A DNA stretch of 12,193 bases from Pseudomonadota bacterium (GTDB taxonomy: Bacteria; Pseudomonadota; Alphaproteobacteria; Rhizobiales; Devosiaceae): contig JAEYYP010000421.1 in assembly GCA_023428425.1 (NCBI GenBank), positions 1-12,193 of the forward strand. The letters run 5' to 3'. The notes under the pieces were generated by a model, which saw only the letters and a list, made by a program, of their open reading frames with translations, had not been told where the DNA came from and made no database searches. This document shows positions 1 to 7,046 of the stretch, in pieces. Within the stretch, counting starts at the first letter, position 1; each line of letters opens with the position of its first letter. The position numbers and the translations under genes are program-made.

Positions 1-58
1 AGCAAGGAGGGCTCAGCGCCTCAAGAACACGATAACCCGAGACGCCGCGGGTGCGGTG

Positions 59-108
59 CTCCTCCACCGCGTAGCGGGGGAGGAGGACCACGCGGAGCGT
101 GGTGGAGG
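59..108. repeat. Composite palindromic repeat (two tandem hairpins)
   Basis: Two hairpins lie side by side. The first pairs 59-70 with 74-85 (CTCCTCCACCGC against GCGGGGGAGGAG, one mismatch, loop GTA). The second is CCACGC, loop GGA, GCGTGG at 88-102. The outer blocks CCTCCACC (61-68) and GGTGGAGG (101-108) can also pair, giving an alternative fold. No T-run follows, so it is not an ordinary terminator. From memory, similar double-hairpin units are dispersed between genes in several alphaproteobacteria; membership of such a family is inferred and needs a genome search. Confidence 0.6.
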
Positions 109-200
109 GGGCGCGTTTGCACAAGCCCTCAAACTTTGGCCGAAGTGGCACGGGCGATTGCAGGTGCTACGAGCGTCGCCGACATTTCAGGGAGCAGTTC

Positions 201-1055
201 ATGAAGATCGCGATTACGGGTGGGCGGGGACGGATTGGCCGGGCGCTGACCGAGGGGGCGCTGGCGCGGGGGCACAGCGTGGTCAATATCGACCGTGTCG
301 AATCCGCCGCTCCGCCGGCCGAGGGCGAAGTGGCGCCGCCGCTACCGACGGGCGATGTCAGCTATGTCATCGCCGACGCGACGGACTACGACGCGCTGCT
401 GGCCGCCTTCGCCGGCTGCGATGCGGTGATCCACATGGCGGCCATTCCGTCGCCGTTCCGGCACCCTGACCACGTGGTGCACAACAACAACGTGACCGGC
501 AGCTACAACGCGCTGCGGGCGGCGGTGGAGCAGGGGATCACCCGCATCTGCCAGGCGTCGAGCGTCAACGCGATCGGCCTCAGCTTCAGCCGCGGACCGC
601 ATTTCGACTATTTTCCGATCGACGAGAAGCACCCGCCGCACAACGAGGAGCCGTACGGGCTGTCGAAGCAGATCTGCGAGGTGCAGGCGGACAGTTTTGC
701 TCGCCGCTACGACGACCTCAGAATCGCCAGCATGCGCTTCCACCTGGTGGCGCCGCGCGAGGTGGCGGTGTCGTATTTCCACGAGGAGACCGAGGAGCAG
801 GCCAAGCACCTGTGGGCCTATACGAGCTACGAGGGCGCGGTGGATGCGTGCCTCAGGAGCCTCGAAGCCGACTTCAAGGGGCACGAGGTGTTCTACATCG
901 TGGCGCCCGACACCACGCTGGAGCGGCCGACGCTGGAACTGGCGAAGCGCTTCTTCCCCGACGTGCCGGTGCGCGGCGACCTCAGCGGCAATCGCAGCTT
1001 CTTCGACAGCTCCAAGGCCGAGCGCATCCTGGGATGGAAGCATCCGGCACCGTAA
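201..1055 (+). CDS. NAD-dependent epimerase/dehydratase family protein (extended SDR)
   Basis: This is a cytoplasmic extended short-chain dehydrogenase/reductase of 284 residues that probably oxidises or epimerises a sugar or sugar acid with NAD. The N-terminal Rossmann motif G7-x2-G10-x2-G13 and the acidic D31 at the end of the second strand favour NAD over NADP. A second nucleotide contact is D59-A60. The catalytic residues are visible as S120/S121 (QASS) and Y152-x3-K156 (YGLSK). The start at 201 is chosen because AGGGAG (189-194) lies six bases upstream; the open frame begins at 99, but the added residues read through the palindromic repeat and are not family-like. The length fits uronate-dehydrogenase-like enzymes, but substrate pockets cannot be read here. 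It converges with the MarR gene downstream. The family call is secure; the substrate is unknown. Confidence 0.9.
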   Translation: MKIAITGGRGRIGRALTEGALARGHSVVNIDRVESAAPPAEGEVAPPLPTGDVSYVIADATDYDALLAAFAGCDAVIHMAAIPSPFRHPDHVVHNNNVTGSYNALRAAVEQGITRICQASSVNAIGLSFSRGPHFDYFPIDEKHPPHNEEPYGLSKQICEVQADSFARRYDDLRIASMRFHLVAPREVAVSYFHEETEEQAKHLWAYTSYEGAVDACLRSLEADFKGHEVFYIVAPDTTLERPTLELAKRFFPDVPVRGDLSGNRSFFDSSKAERILGWKHPAP

Positions 1056-1074
1056 GGCGGAGCGTCCGACGAGG

Positions 1075-1096
1075 GCCGCGGGGGCTACTCCGCGGC
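1075..1096. terminator. Possible weak bidirectional terminator hairpin
   Basis: CCGCGG (1076-1081) and CCGCGG (1090-1095) form an inverted repeat with an eight-base loop, extended by one further G-C pair. It sits between two convergent genes, where a shared terminator is expected. Only a poor T stretch (GTTTCG) follows, so the call is tentative. Confidence 0.3.
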
Positions 1097-1151
1097 GTTT
1101 CGTGGCGCCTCGACCAGGGCAGTCAGATCGCTCAGCGGTACGGTCGGCGGG

Positions 1152-1571
1152 CTACTGGATCAGTTCCTTGAGCAGGCTGCGCAGGGCGGCGGCTTTCTCG
1201 CCCTCGAGCAGATCGACGATGCGCTGTTCCTGGGCCGTGGACACGCCGCGCAGACGCTTGAACAGGGCCTTGCCGGCGGGCGTCGTCAGGATGAGCACCC
1301 GTCGCCGGTCATTGGGGTCGGGGGCGCGGTAGACGAGGGCCTCGGCGACCATGCGATCGACGATCTTGGTGAGGGTGGGCGCCTCGATCAGCGACTGCTG
1401 GGCAATCTCGCCCATGGCCGCCGGCTCGCTGGCGTCGAGTACCTCGAGGATGCGGTACTGCTCGATGGGAACGCCGCCGGGGCGCAGGCGATCCTCGAGC
1501 TCGCTCTCGAGCTGACGGTTCAGGCTGGCGATCATGTAGGCCAGCTGATCCTTCATCCGCGGTTGTGCCAT
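1152..1571 (-). CDS. MarR family transcriptional regulator
   Basis: This 139-residue protein is a typical MarR-type dimeric winged-helix repressor. The DNA-binding core runs from about residue 36 to 100: helix AAMGEIAQQS, recognition helix about 64-78 (APTLTKIVDRMVAEA), then the wing with the family hallmark DPNDRRRVLILTTPAG (85-100). Terminal helices would form the dimer interface. The start at 1571 is preceded by a strong AGGAGGAG ribosome binding site. It lies downstream of the AmiC-like gene on the same strand, but about 190 bases of spacer with promoter-like sequence suggest its own transcript. A pseudo-palindrome just upstream of the ribosome binding site may be its own operator. Which other genes it controls is not evident; the amide operon and the epimerase are the nearest candidates. 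Confidence 0.93.
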   Translation of the reverse strand: MAQPRMKDQLAYMIASLNRQLESELEDRLRPGGVPIEQYRILEVLDASEPAAMGEIAQQSLIEAPTLTKIVDRMVAEALVYRAPDPNDRRRVLILTTPAGKALFKRLRGVSTAQEQRIVDLLEGEKAAALRSLLKELIQ

Positions 1572-1591
1572 CGGCTCCTCCTCCGGTCTTC

Positions 1592-1611
1592 TTAAACAGT
1601 TGTCAGTTCAA
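1592..1611. promoter_or_regulatory. Candidate MarR operator (autoregulatory)
   Basis: The 20-base pseudo-palindrome has half-sites TTAAACAG and CAGTTCAA around a four-base centre, with six of eight half-site positions symmetric. It sits 20 to 40 bases upstream of the MarR start codon, inside its leader. MarR proteins typically bind palindromes of this size in their own promoters; occupancy here is inferred. Confidence 0.35.
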
Positions 1612-1646
1612 ACAATCCGGCTACCCTAGACCGGGTTCCCCAAGCG

Positions 1647-1670
1647 TGAATCCCAGCGAAAGCCGGAATC
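1647..1670. repeat. Degenerate REP-like hairpin with GAAA loop
   Basis: An imperfect stem closes on a GAAA loop (1658-1661), with arms resembling AATCCCAGC and GCCGGAATC. It looks like a decayed copy of the common bacterial intergenic palindrome with a GCGAAAGC core. The mismatches mean it may not fold stably. Confidence 0.3.
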
Positions 1671-1678
1671 ATCGCCCC

Positions 1679-1721
1679 GTCATACTGCGGGGTGGATAGC
1701 ACCACGACTTCCGTATGACAA
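1679..1721 (-). promoter_or_regulatory. Candidate promoter of the MarR gene overlaid by a nested inverted repeat
   Basis: Read on the minus strand, TTGTCA (1716-1721) and TATCCA (1693-1698) are separated by 17 bases, a plausible sigma-70 promoter for the MarR gene. The same stretch carries perfect seven-base arms GTCATAC (1679-1685) and GTATGAC (1713-1719), with an inner GTGG/CCAC pair (1692-1695, 1702-1705). The arms flank the -10 and overlap the -35. An eight-base palindrome CAATATTG abuts at 1719-1726. Operator function is inferred from this placement. Confidence 0.4.
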
Positions 1722-1761
1722 TATTGCAGGATGAACTAATTTGGATTTTGTGGAGGGGTGC

Positions 1762-2811
1762 TCAGTGGGCGAGTTCGCCGACGACGCGCAGGGTGACGCC
1801 CTCGGCTTCGCCCAGGTAGACCGTGGGGCTGATGCCGGTGGGCTGGTCGGCCAGCATGTGGCGGGGCAGCCGGCGTGAGATGGGGCGATTGAGTTCGCGG
1901 GCAAGGCGGCGGCTGTCGAAGGTGCCGAGTTCGCGGACCATTCCGGCGAGGACGTGCAGGCCCTCGTAGGCGCCAATGCTGCCGGCCGAAACCGGCGGGG
2001 CGTGGGTGCCGAACGCATCGTGGTAGCGCTCGAGGAACGAGTCGTTGCGGTGCGAGTGCTGGCCGGCGAAGTAGCTGGAGGCGGTGAACAGGTTGGTGCT
2101 GGCATCGGCGCCGATGCCGCAGATCACCGTTTCGTCGACGATCAGGCCGAAGCGCAGGATCTTCTGGTCGAGGCCGGCGGCGGCGAAGGCGCGGTTGAAC
2201 TCGACGGCGCACTGGCCGACCAGCGCCATCACGACGACCTGCGTGGTGGAGGCGGCGATGGTGCGGATGAGGGACGAAAAGTCCAGCGTGCGTGTGGAGA
2301 TGAGCGCGGTGCCGACGAGTTCGGACTGCTGCTGACGCAGGGCCTGGCGGGCGGTGCCCAGCGTGATGCGCGGCCAGATGTAGTCGTTGCCGACAAAGAA
2401 ATAGCGATCGGCGTTGCGGGTGGTCTTCAGCCAGTGGAGCGCCGGGCCGAGCAGTTCGACATCGGTGGTGCCGATGGCGGCGGTGGAAGGGCCGACGGCG
2501 ATGCCCTCGTATTGCGAGGTGTAGATATAGGGCAGCCGGCCGCTGACCCGGCGGGTGATGGAATCGCGCAGGTCGGAGGTGTGGCTGCCGATGATGGCGC
2601 GCACGCCCTCCACTTCGATGAGGTGATCGACGGCGGCCTCGGCGACTTCGCCCGAGCCGAAGCCGCAATCGCCGAAGACGATCTCGAGCTCTTCGCCGAG
2701 AATGCCACCCTGCTGGTTGATCTCGGCCGCGCCGAGCAGCGCCGCCGCGTCGAGGGCCGGCGACCACATGCCAGCGACACCGCGCCTCGAATGCAGCATG
2801 CCGACTTTCAT
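1762..2811 (-). CDS. AmiC/leucine-binding-type ligand-binding protein (type 1 periplasmic-binding fold)
   Basis: This 349-residue protein has the fold of branched-chain amino acid and amide-binding proteins and most resembles Pseudomonas AmiC, the cytoplasmic amide sensor. Blocks matching AmiC as I recall it are GMLHSRRGV (4-12), AAEINQQGGILG (28-39), VRAIIGS (70-76), the ligand-site-like YTSQYEG (97-103) and FFVGNDYIWPR (138-148). The start at 2811 is set by AGGAG six bases upstream; from it there is no signal peptide, which fits a cytosolic sensor. An open frame reaching 3075 adds a hydrophobic stretch, but it runs through the divergent promoter region. The gene diverges from an amidase operon, the same functional pairing as AmiC with AmiE, yet no AmiR-like antiterminator is present. 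Alternatively it is the binding subunit of an importer encoded elsewhere. Confidence 0.82.
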   Translation of the reverse strand: MKVGMLHSRRGVAGMWSPALDAAALLGAAEINQQGGILGEELEIVFGDCGFGSGEVAEAAVDHLIEVEGVRAIIGSHTSDLRDSITRRVSGRLPYIYTSQYEGIAVGPSTAAIGTTDVELLGPALHWLKTTRNADRYFFVGNDYIWPRITLGTARQALRQQQSELVGTALISTRTLDFSSLIRTIAASTTQVVVMALVGQCAVEFNRAFAAAGLDQKILRFGLIVDETVICGIGADASTNLFTASSYFAGQHSHRNDSFLERYHDAFGTHAPPVSAGSIGAYEGLHVLAGMVRELGTFDSRRLARELNRPISRRLPRHMLADQPTGISPTVYLGEAEGVTLRVVGELAH

Positions 2812-3099
2812 GCGCCGCTCCTGTTCTTGTGCCCGTAGGCCATAAACTTCTGCCAGTCCGCCGGTCCGCCTGGATACAGCGCAAAAGCTTGCCGAGTGAA
2901 CGAACTCCCGGGCCTGCCGAAAGAGCACACTGACCGGGGTCGCAGCCGATGTCAAACGAATGATGATTTTTTGACCGCATGGACAGAATGCACAAACAAT
3001 GAGCAATGCCGTGACGACAAAGAGTCCGCTTGCGTTTTCGATATTTTCATATTTGACTATCAGCGAAGACATCAATCTGACTCGTCACTGGATTTCGCG
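2812..3099. promoter_or_regulatory. Divergent promoter region, AmiC-like gene / amidase operon
   Basis: This 288-base gap is clearly AT-richer than its surroundings, especially 2950-3080. On the minus strand a consensus -35 TTGACA lies at 2950-2955, with a poor -10 about 17 bases on. On the plus strand TTGACC (2971-2976) with AACAAT (2995-3000) at 18-base spacing is the best candidate; TTGACT (3053-3058) is a second -35 lacking a good -10. I see no strong palindrome or T-tailed hairpin of the kind expected for AmiR-type antitermination. Confidence 0.4.
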
Positions 3100-4527
3100 A
3101 TGGACGCCAAGGCGCCGCATACCCTCGCCGCAACCGAAGAGTTGCACTACCTGAGCCTGACGGCGGTTTCGGAGCTGATCCGCACGGGTGTCGTCAGCCC
3201 CGTGGACGTGACGCGGGCGCTGCTCGACCGCATCGCCGCGCTCGACAGCAGGCTGAAGAGCTTCACCACCGTGACGGCCGAGCATGCGCTGAAGAGTGCG
3301 CGCAAGGCGGAGGCCGAACTGTCGCAGGGGATCTGGCGCGGACCGCTGCATGGCGTGCCGATCGCGGTGAAGGACCTGTGCGACACGACGTTCGCGCCCA
3401 CCAGCGCGGGGACCTATATCCACCGCGAGCACATGGCCGCCGCGAACGCCACGGTGGTGGATCGCCTCGAGAGCGCCGGGGCCGTGATGCTCGGCAAGCT
3501 GACGATGCCCGAGGGCGCCTGGGCCGGCCACCACCCGAAGATGAACACGCCCGCCAATCCTTGGGCCGACGGCGTGTGGACGGGCGCGTCGTCGTCGGGC
3601 TCCGGCGTCGCGACGGCGGCGGGGCTCTGCTACGGATCGCTGGGGTCGGATACCGGTGGCTCGATCCGGCTGCCGTCGACGGCGTGCGGGCTCACTGGGA
3701 TGAAGGCCACCTGGGGACGGGTGAGCCGCGCCGGGGTGTGGGCGCTGGCGGATTCGCTCGACCATGTCGGACCGATGACGCGGACGGTGGCCGATGCGGC
3801 GGTGATGCTGGGGGCGATCGCCGGGCACGACGCAAAGGACACGACATCGCTGAACGCGCCGGTGCCGGATTACCTCGGCGGACTTGGCGGATCGATCGCG
3901 GGGCTGAGGATCGGGCTCGACGAAGACTATGTGTTCGGCACCGCGTCGCCCGAGGTGGCGGCGATGATGCGCGAGGCGATCGCTGTGTTCACCGCCCTCG
4001 GGGCGCGGATCGTGCCGGTGAGGTTCCCGTCGGTCGACGAGGTCGGCGCGCACTGGACGACCATCTGCGCCGCCGAGTGCGCGGCAGCGCATGCGGCGAC
4101 CTATCCGGCGCGCAAGGATGACTACGGCCCGGTGCTGTCGGCGCTGCTCGAGATCGGGCATGCGGCGACGGGCAAGGGCGTGGCCGAGGCCATGCAGTAT
4201 CGCCTGAAGCTCGCGGGCGCGGTGGCGAGGACGATGCTCGACTGCGACATGCTGCTGGTGCCGGCGATCCCGACGCCCGCGCCGATGGCAGAGATGTTCA
4301 GCCGCTCGATGACGTCGGACGAGTTCGACGGGCTGACCCGCTTCACCGCCGTGTTCGACATGACCGGGCAGCCGACGCTGTCGCTGTCGGGCGGCGTGGA
4401 CGCGCGCGGGGTGCCGATGGGCTTCCAGCTGGCCGGGCAGATGCTCGGCGAAGCGGCACTGTTCAAGGCCGGCCATGCCTTCCAGGGCGCGACGGACTGG
4501 CACGCGCGCCACCCGAACCTTTCCTGA
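3100..4527 (+). CDS. Amidase signature (AS) family hydrolase 1
   Basis: This 475-residue cytoplasmic enzyme hydrolyses a C-N bond of an amide, carbamate or ureide. The complete AS catalytic triad is visible: K91 in GVPIAVKD, the cis-serine S164 in TGASSSGSG and the nucleophile S188 in DTGGSIRLP. The 24-residue S164-S188 spacing is the one known in fatty acid amide hydrolase. The N-terminal helix LTAVSELIRTGVVSPVDV is also typical. I chose ATG 3100 because the domain begins soon after it; no clear ribosome binding site precedes it and longer in-frame starts exist upstream, so the exact N-terminus is uncertain. It is the first gene of a three-gene operon, 23 bases before the cysteine hydrolase. 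No GatB or GatC gene is nearby, so a tRNA amidotransferase role is unlikely. The substrate is unknown. Confidence 0.9.
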   Translation: MDAKAPHTLAATEELHYLSLTAVSELIRTGVVSPVDVTRALLDRIAALDSRLKSFTTVTAEHALKSARKAEAELSQGIWRGPLHGVPIAVKDLCDTTFAPTSAGTYIHREHMAAANATVVDRLESAGAVMLGKLTMPEGAWAGHHPKMNTPANPWADGVWTGASSSGSGVATAAGLCYGSLGSDTGGSIRLPSTACGLTGMKATWGRVSRAGVWALADSLDHVGPMTRTVADAAVMLGAIAGHDAKDTTSLNAPVPDYLGGLGGSIAGLRIGLDEDYVFGTASPEVAAMMREAIAVFTALGARIVPVRFPSVDEVGAHWTTICAAECAAAHAATYPARKDDYGPVLSALLEIGHAATGKGVAEAMQYRLKLAGAVARTMLDCDMLLVPAIPTPAPMAEMFSRSMTSDEFDGLTRFTAVFDMTGQPTLSLSGGVDARGVPMGFQLAGQMLGEAALFKAGHAFQGATDWHARHPNLS

Positions 4528-4550
4528 ACCCAACCGCAGAGGATCCTGCC

Positions 4551-5249
4551 ATGCACAACGTGACCATTCCCGCCCATATCGTCGAGCGCGTGCGCAAGGT
4601 GCGCGGCGGCGACCACGTCTACGAGACGCTCGACATGAGCAAGGTGGCGCATGTCTGCGTCGACATGCAGGTCGGCTTCGTGGCGGAGGGGGCGCCGATC
4701 GAGGTGCCGATGACCCGGCAGATCGCCGGGACGATCAACACCATCTCCGAGGCCGTGCGGCAGGCGGGCGGCGTCAACGTGTTCACCCGCTACACCTACG
4801 ATCCCAGCGAGAAGCACAGCTGGGACCACTGGTTCAAGACGCTGGGCGCCACGCAGCTCGACGCGCAGGCGAAGATGGGCCCGGGCATGCCGGACTGGGA
4901 GATGGACCCGCTGATGGAGGTGAAGGCGGGCGACATGATCGTCGACAAGACGCGGTTCTCGGCGCTGATCCCCGAGACCTGCGACATGGACGAGCAGCTC
5001 AAGGCCAAGGGCATCGACACGCTGATCATTACCGGCACGCTGACCAACTGCTGCTGCGAGAGCACGGCCCGCGATGCGCTGCAGATGGGCTACAAGGTGA
5101 TCTTCATGTCGGACGCCAACGCCACGCTCTCGGACGAGGAGCACCTGGGCACGCTGCTCTCGATGTACACGATCTTCGCCGACGTGATGGACACGCCGTA
5201 CCTGCTCGCGCTGATCGACAAATCGACCGCCATCAAGGCCGCCGCCTGA
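4551..5249 (+). CDS. Isochorismatase-like cysteine hydrolase
   Basis: This 232-residue enzyme belongs to the isochorismatase-like superfamily, which includes nicotinamidase, N-carbamoylsarcosine amidohydrolase, biuret hydrolase and ureidoacrylate hydrolase. The Asp-Lys-Cys triad is visible as D38 (CVDMQVGF), K133 (VDKTRFSAL) and C168 in TNCCCEST, aligned with the family's TNVCVEST block. The nucleophile is flanked by cysteines on both sides, giving three in a row (167-169), which is uncommon. About 30 extra residues precede the first core strand. The start at 4551 follows AGAGGA at 4538-4543 with seven-base spacing. Between two amidases, it most likely cleaves a carbamoyl or amide intermediate of the same pathway. 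It does not match closely what I recall of rhizobial biuret hydrolase, so that label is withheld. Confidence 0.9.
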   Translation: MHNVTIPAHIVERVRKVRGGDHVYETLDMSKVAHVCVDMQVGFVAEGAPIEVPMTRQIAGTINTISEAVRQAGGVNVFTRYTYDPSEKHSWDHWFKTLGATQLDAQAKMGPGMPDWEMDPLMEVKAGDMIVDKTRFSALIPETCDMDEQLKAKGIDTLIITGTLTNCCCESTARDALQMGYKVIFMSDANATLSDEEHLGTLLSMYTIFADVMDTPYLLALIDKSTAIKAAA

Positions 5250-5351
5250 CCCGAGGGGCCGAGGCCCCACTCCCGACGCGGCCTGAAAGGGCCGGCCTCT
5301 CCCCCGGGGCCGGCCGACCCCATACCCGACACGATGCCCCAGGAGCCTGCC
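5250..5351 (+). promoter_or_regulatory. Structured intercistronic region
   Basis: The 102-base gap holds two strong potential hairpins. GGGGCC, GA, GGCCCC (5255-5268) lies just after the stop codon, and a larger one forms from GGGCCGGCC at 5289-5297 and 5307-5315 around a nine-base loop. Neither has a T-run, so RNA processing, stabilisation or partial attenuation between the second and third operon genes is more likely than full termination. Confidence 0.45.
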
Positions 5352-6923
5352 ATGAATGCCTTCGCCGAGCCGGTGGTCGCCGACGCGATCGACGTGACCG
5401 AGATGACCATCGCCGACGTGCAGGCGGGTTTTGCGGCGGGCACCTTCACCTCGGAGGCGCTGACGCTGGCGCATCTCGAGCGGATCGCTCGGTACGAGCC
5501 CTACTACAACGCCTTCACCTACATGAACGACGACGCGCTCGCCGACGCCCGGGCCATCGATGCGCGACGCGCGGCAGGCGAGGTGCTGGGGCCGCTGGCC
5601 GGCGTGCCGGTGGTGGTGAAGGAGGCGATGGACATGGTGGGCCTGCCCTCGACCGGCGGCTGGGCGCCACTGTCGAGCAAGGCCGGCGGGTTCGACCTGA
5701 TGCCGGGGCAGGACGCGCCGGTGGTGGCGCGGCTCAAGGCAGCGGGCGCGGTGATCCTCGGCAAGACCAACATTCCCGCCTTCAGCTTCGATGGGGCGCG
5801 CGCCAACACGAGCTGGGACGGGCCGACCTACAATGCGGTCAATCGCGACATTTGCCCCGGCGCCAGTTCGTCGGGCACGGCGACGGCGATCGCGGCGAGC
5901 TTTGCCGTGGTGGGGCTGGCCGAGGAAACGGGCGGTTCGATCCAGAACCCCGGCGCGGCGCAGAGCCTCGTGTCGGTGAAGCCGACCTTCGCGCTCATTC
6001 CCAACACCGGCGTGGCGCCACTCGCCGGATCGACGCGCGACGTGGTGGGGCCGCATGCGCGGACGGTTCGCGATGCGGCGCTGCTGATGGATGTGCTCGC
6101 GGGCTATACCCCCGCCGACCCGAAGACAGTGGCAGCGATCGGCAAGCTGCCGGCCGGCGGCTACGCGTCGAAGCTGTCGCTGACGGCACTGCGGGGGAAG
6201 CGACTGGGCCTCTACGGGGCGGGCTGGCGCACAAAGCCGATCAGCGCCGAGACGGCGACGCTCTATGCCGCAGCGGTCGAAGAGCTGAAGATGCGGGGCG
6301 CCGTGCTGGTGGACGATCCGTTCGCAGGCACGGGGTTCTCGGCCCTCACCGACAATGCCGGGTTCGACGCGCGCGGGCTCGAGTCGATCGTCTTCGATTT
6401 CGACAACTTCCTGCGCCGCATGGGGCCGGGGGCGGCCGCGACCTCGTTCAAGGCGCTGGCGGCGATGTTGCCATCCGACCCGTTCGCCGAGGATGGGCTG
6501 CTGGGGCGGCTGACCAAGAACAGCGCCGTGGTGCGGCAGTCATTGGAAGACCCGACGGTGCCGCCGGATCTCGGCGCGTTCCTCGCGGCGCGCACCGCCT
6601 ATCTCAAGGTGTTCGAGAGCGTGATGGCGGAGAAGCAGCTCGACGGGCTGGTGTTCCCGCAGTCGGAGGCGGCGCTGCCGGGGATCTTCTCCAAGGAGGA
6701 GTATCCGGCGACGACGGTGTCGGAGATCAACATCGCCGGCCTGCCGGGAGTGACGGTGCCGGCTGGCGAGTATGGCAATGGCGCGCCGTTCGCGCTGATC
6801 TTCGTGGGGCGGATGTGGAGCGAGGCGGACCTGCTGGCCTATGCCTACGACTACGAGCAGGCCACGAAGCACCGAATCGTGCCGGCGCTGGTGGAAACGC
6901 CGTATCCGGTGCCGACGGAGTGA
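5352..6923 (+). CDS. Amidase signature (AS) family hydrolase 2 (divergent)
   Basis: This 523-residue amidase-signature enzyme carries the full triad K90 (GVPVVVKE), cis-serine S172 (CPGASSSGT) and nucleophile S196 (EETGGSIQNP), with the same 24-residue serine spacing as its upstream neighbour. The nucleophile motif departs from the usual DTGGSIRxP by E for D and Q for R, and the C-terminal half is longer, so it is not a recent duplicate of the first amidase and probably has a different substrate. The start at 5352 follows AGGAG (5341-5345) with six-base spacing; an in-frame ATG at 5334 lacks such a site. No signal peptide or membrane segment is seen. It is the last gene of the operon and is followed by a clear terminator. 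Substrate unknown; the family is secure. Confidence 0.9.
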   Translation: MNAFAEPVVADAIDVTEMTIADVQAGFAAGTFTSEALTLAHLERIARYEPYYNAFTYMNDDALADARAIDARRAAGEVLGPLAGVPVVVKEAMDMVGLPSTGGWAPLSSKAGGFDLMPGQDAPVVARLKAAGAVILGKTNIPAFSFDGARANTSWDGPTYNAVNRDICPGASSSGTATAIAASFAVVGLAEETGGSIQNPGAAQSLVSVKPTFALIPNTGVAPLAGSTRDVVGPHARTVRDAALLMDVLAGYTPADPKTVAAIGKLPAGGYASKLSLTALRGKRLGLYGAGWRTKPISAETATLYAAAVEELKMRGAVLVDDPFAGTGFSALTDNAGFDARGLESIVFDFDNFLRRMGPGAAATSFKALAAMLPSDPFAEDGLLGRLTKNSAVVRQSLEDPTVPPDLGAFLAARTAYLKVFESVMAEKQLDGLVFPQSEAALPGIFSKEEYPATTVSEINIAGLPGVTVPAGEYGNGAPFALIFVGRMWSEADLLAYAYDYEQATKHRIVPALVETPYPVPTE

Positions 6924-6967
6924 GGGGGCGGCGACTCGGCCAAAGCTGTGAACGCTCGTTCGGCGTC

Positions 6968-7001
6968 GGGCCCCAAGGAATGCCTTGGGGCCTTTCGCTT
7001 C
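6968..7001 (+). terminator. Rho-independent terminator of the amidase operon
   Basis: GGCCCCAAGG (6969-6978), loop AATG, CCTTGGGGCC (6983-6992) form a perfect ten-pair stem, followed by TTTCGCTTCT. The T tract is interrupted, but stem strength and position 45 bases after the last amidase stop make this a good terminator. It may also serve the opposing redoxin gene that ends at 7047. Confidence 0.8.
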
Positions 7002-7046
7002 TCTATGCGCCGCATATGCACAGTCCCGCATTGTCGCATGCTGGCG

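Noticed and set aside
99..200. Upstream extension of the epimerase to position 99.
   Set aside because: The added residues read through the palindromic repeat, while ATG 201 has AGGGAG upstream and begins directly with the Rossmann fold.
2812..3075. N-terminal extension of the AmiC-like protein with a hydrophobic, signal-like stretch.
   Set aside because: It covers the AT-rich divergent promoter, contains no good ribosome site, and the start at 2811 has AGGAG at ideal spacing and matches AmiC's N-terminus. It remains the main uncertainty about where the protein is located.
4122..6056. A 644-codon open frame on the minus strand opposite the amidase operon.
   Set aside because: It lies antisense to three recognisable genes, has low-complexity Arg/His/Gly composition and no recognisable motif.
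3100..6923. Labelling the amidases as GatA or as allophanate hydrolase AtzF and the middle gene as biuret hydrolase.
   Set aside because: No GatB/GatC neighbours are present, no C-terminal AtzF-type domain is evident, and the cysteine hydrolase differs from rhizobial biuret hydrolase as I recall it.
7015..7022. Another ATGCACAG resembling the LysR half-sites.
   Set aside because: It lies downstream of the redoxin gene near the terminator, and about one such seven-base match is expected by chance in this length.
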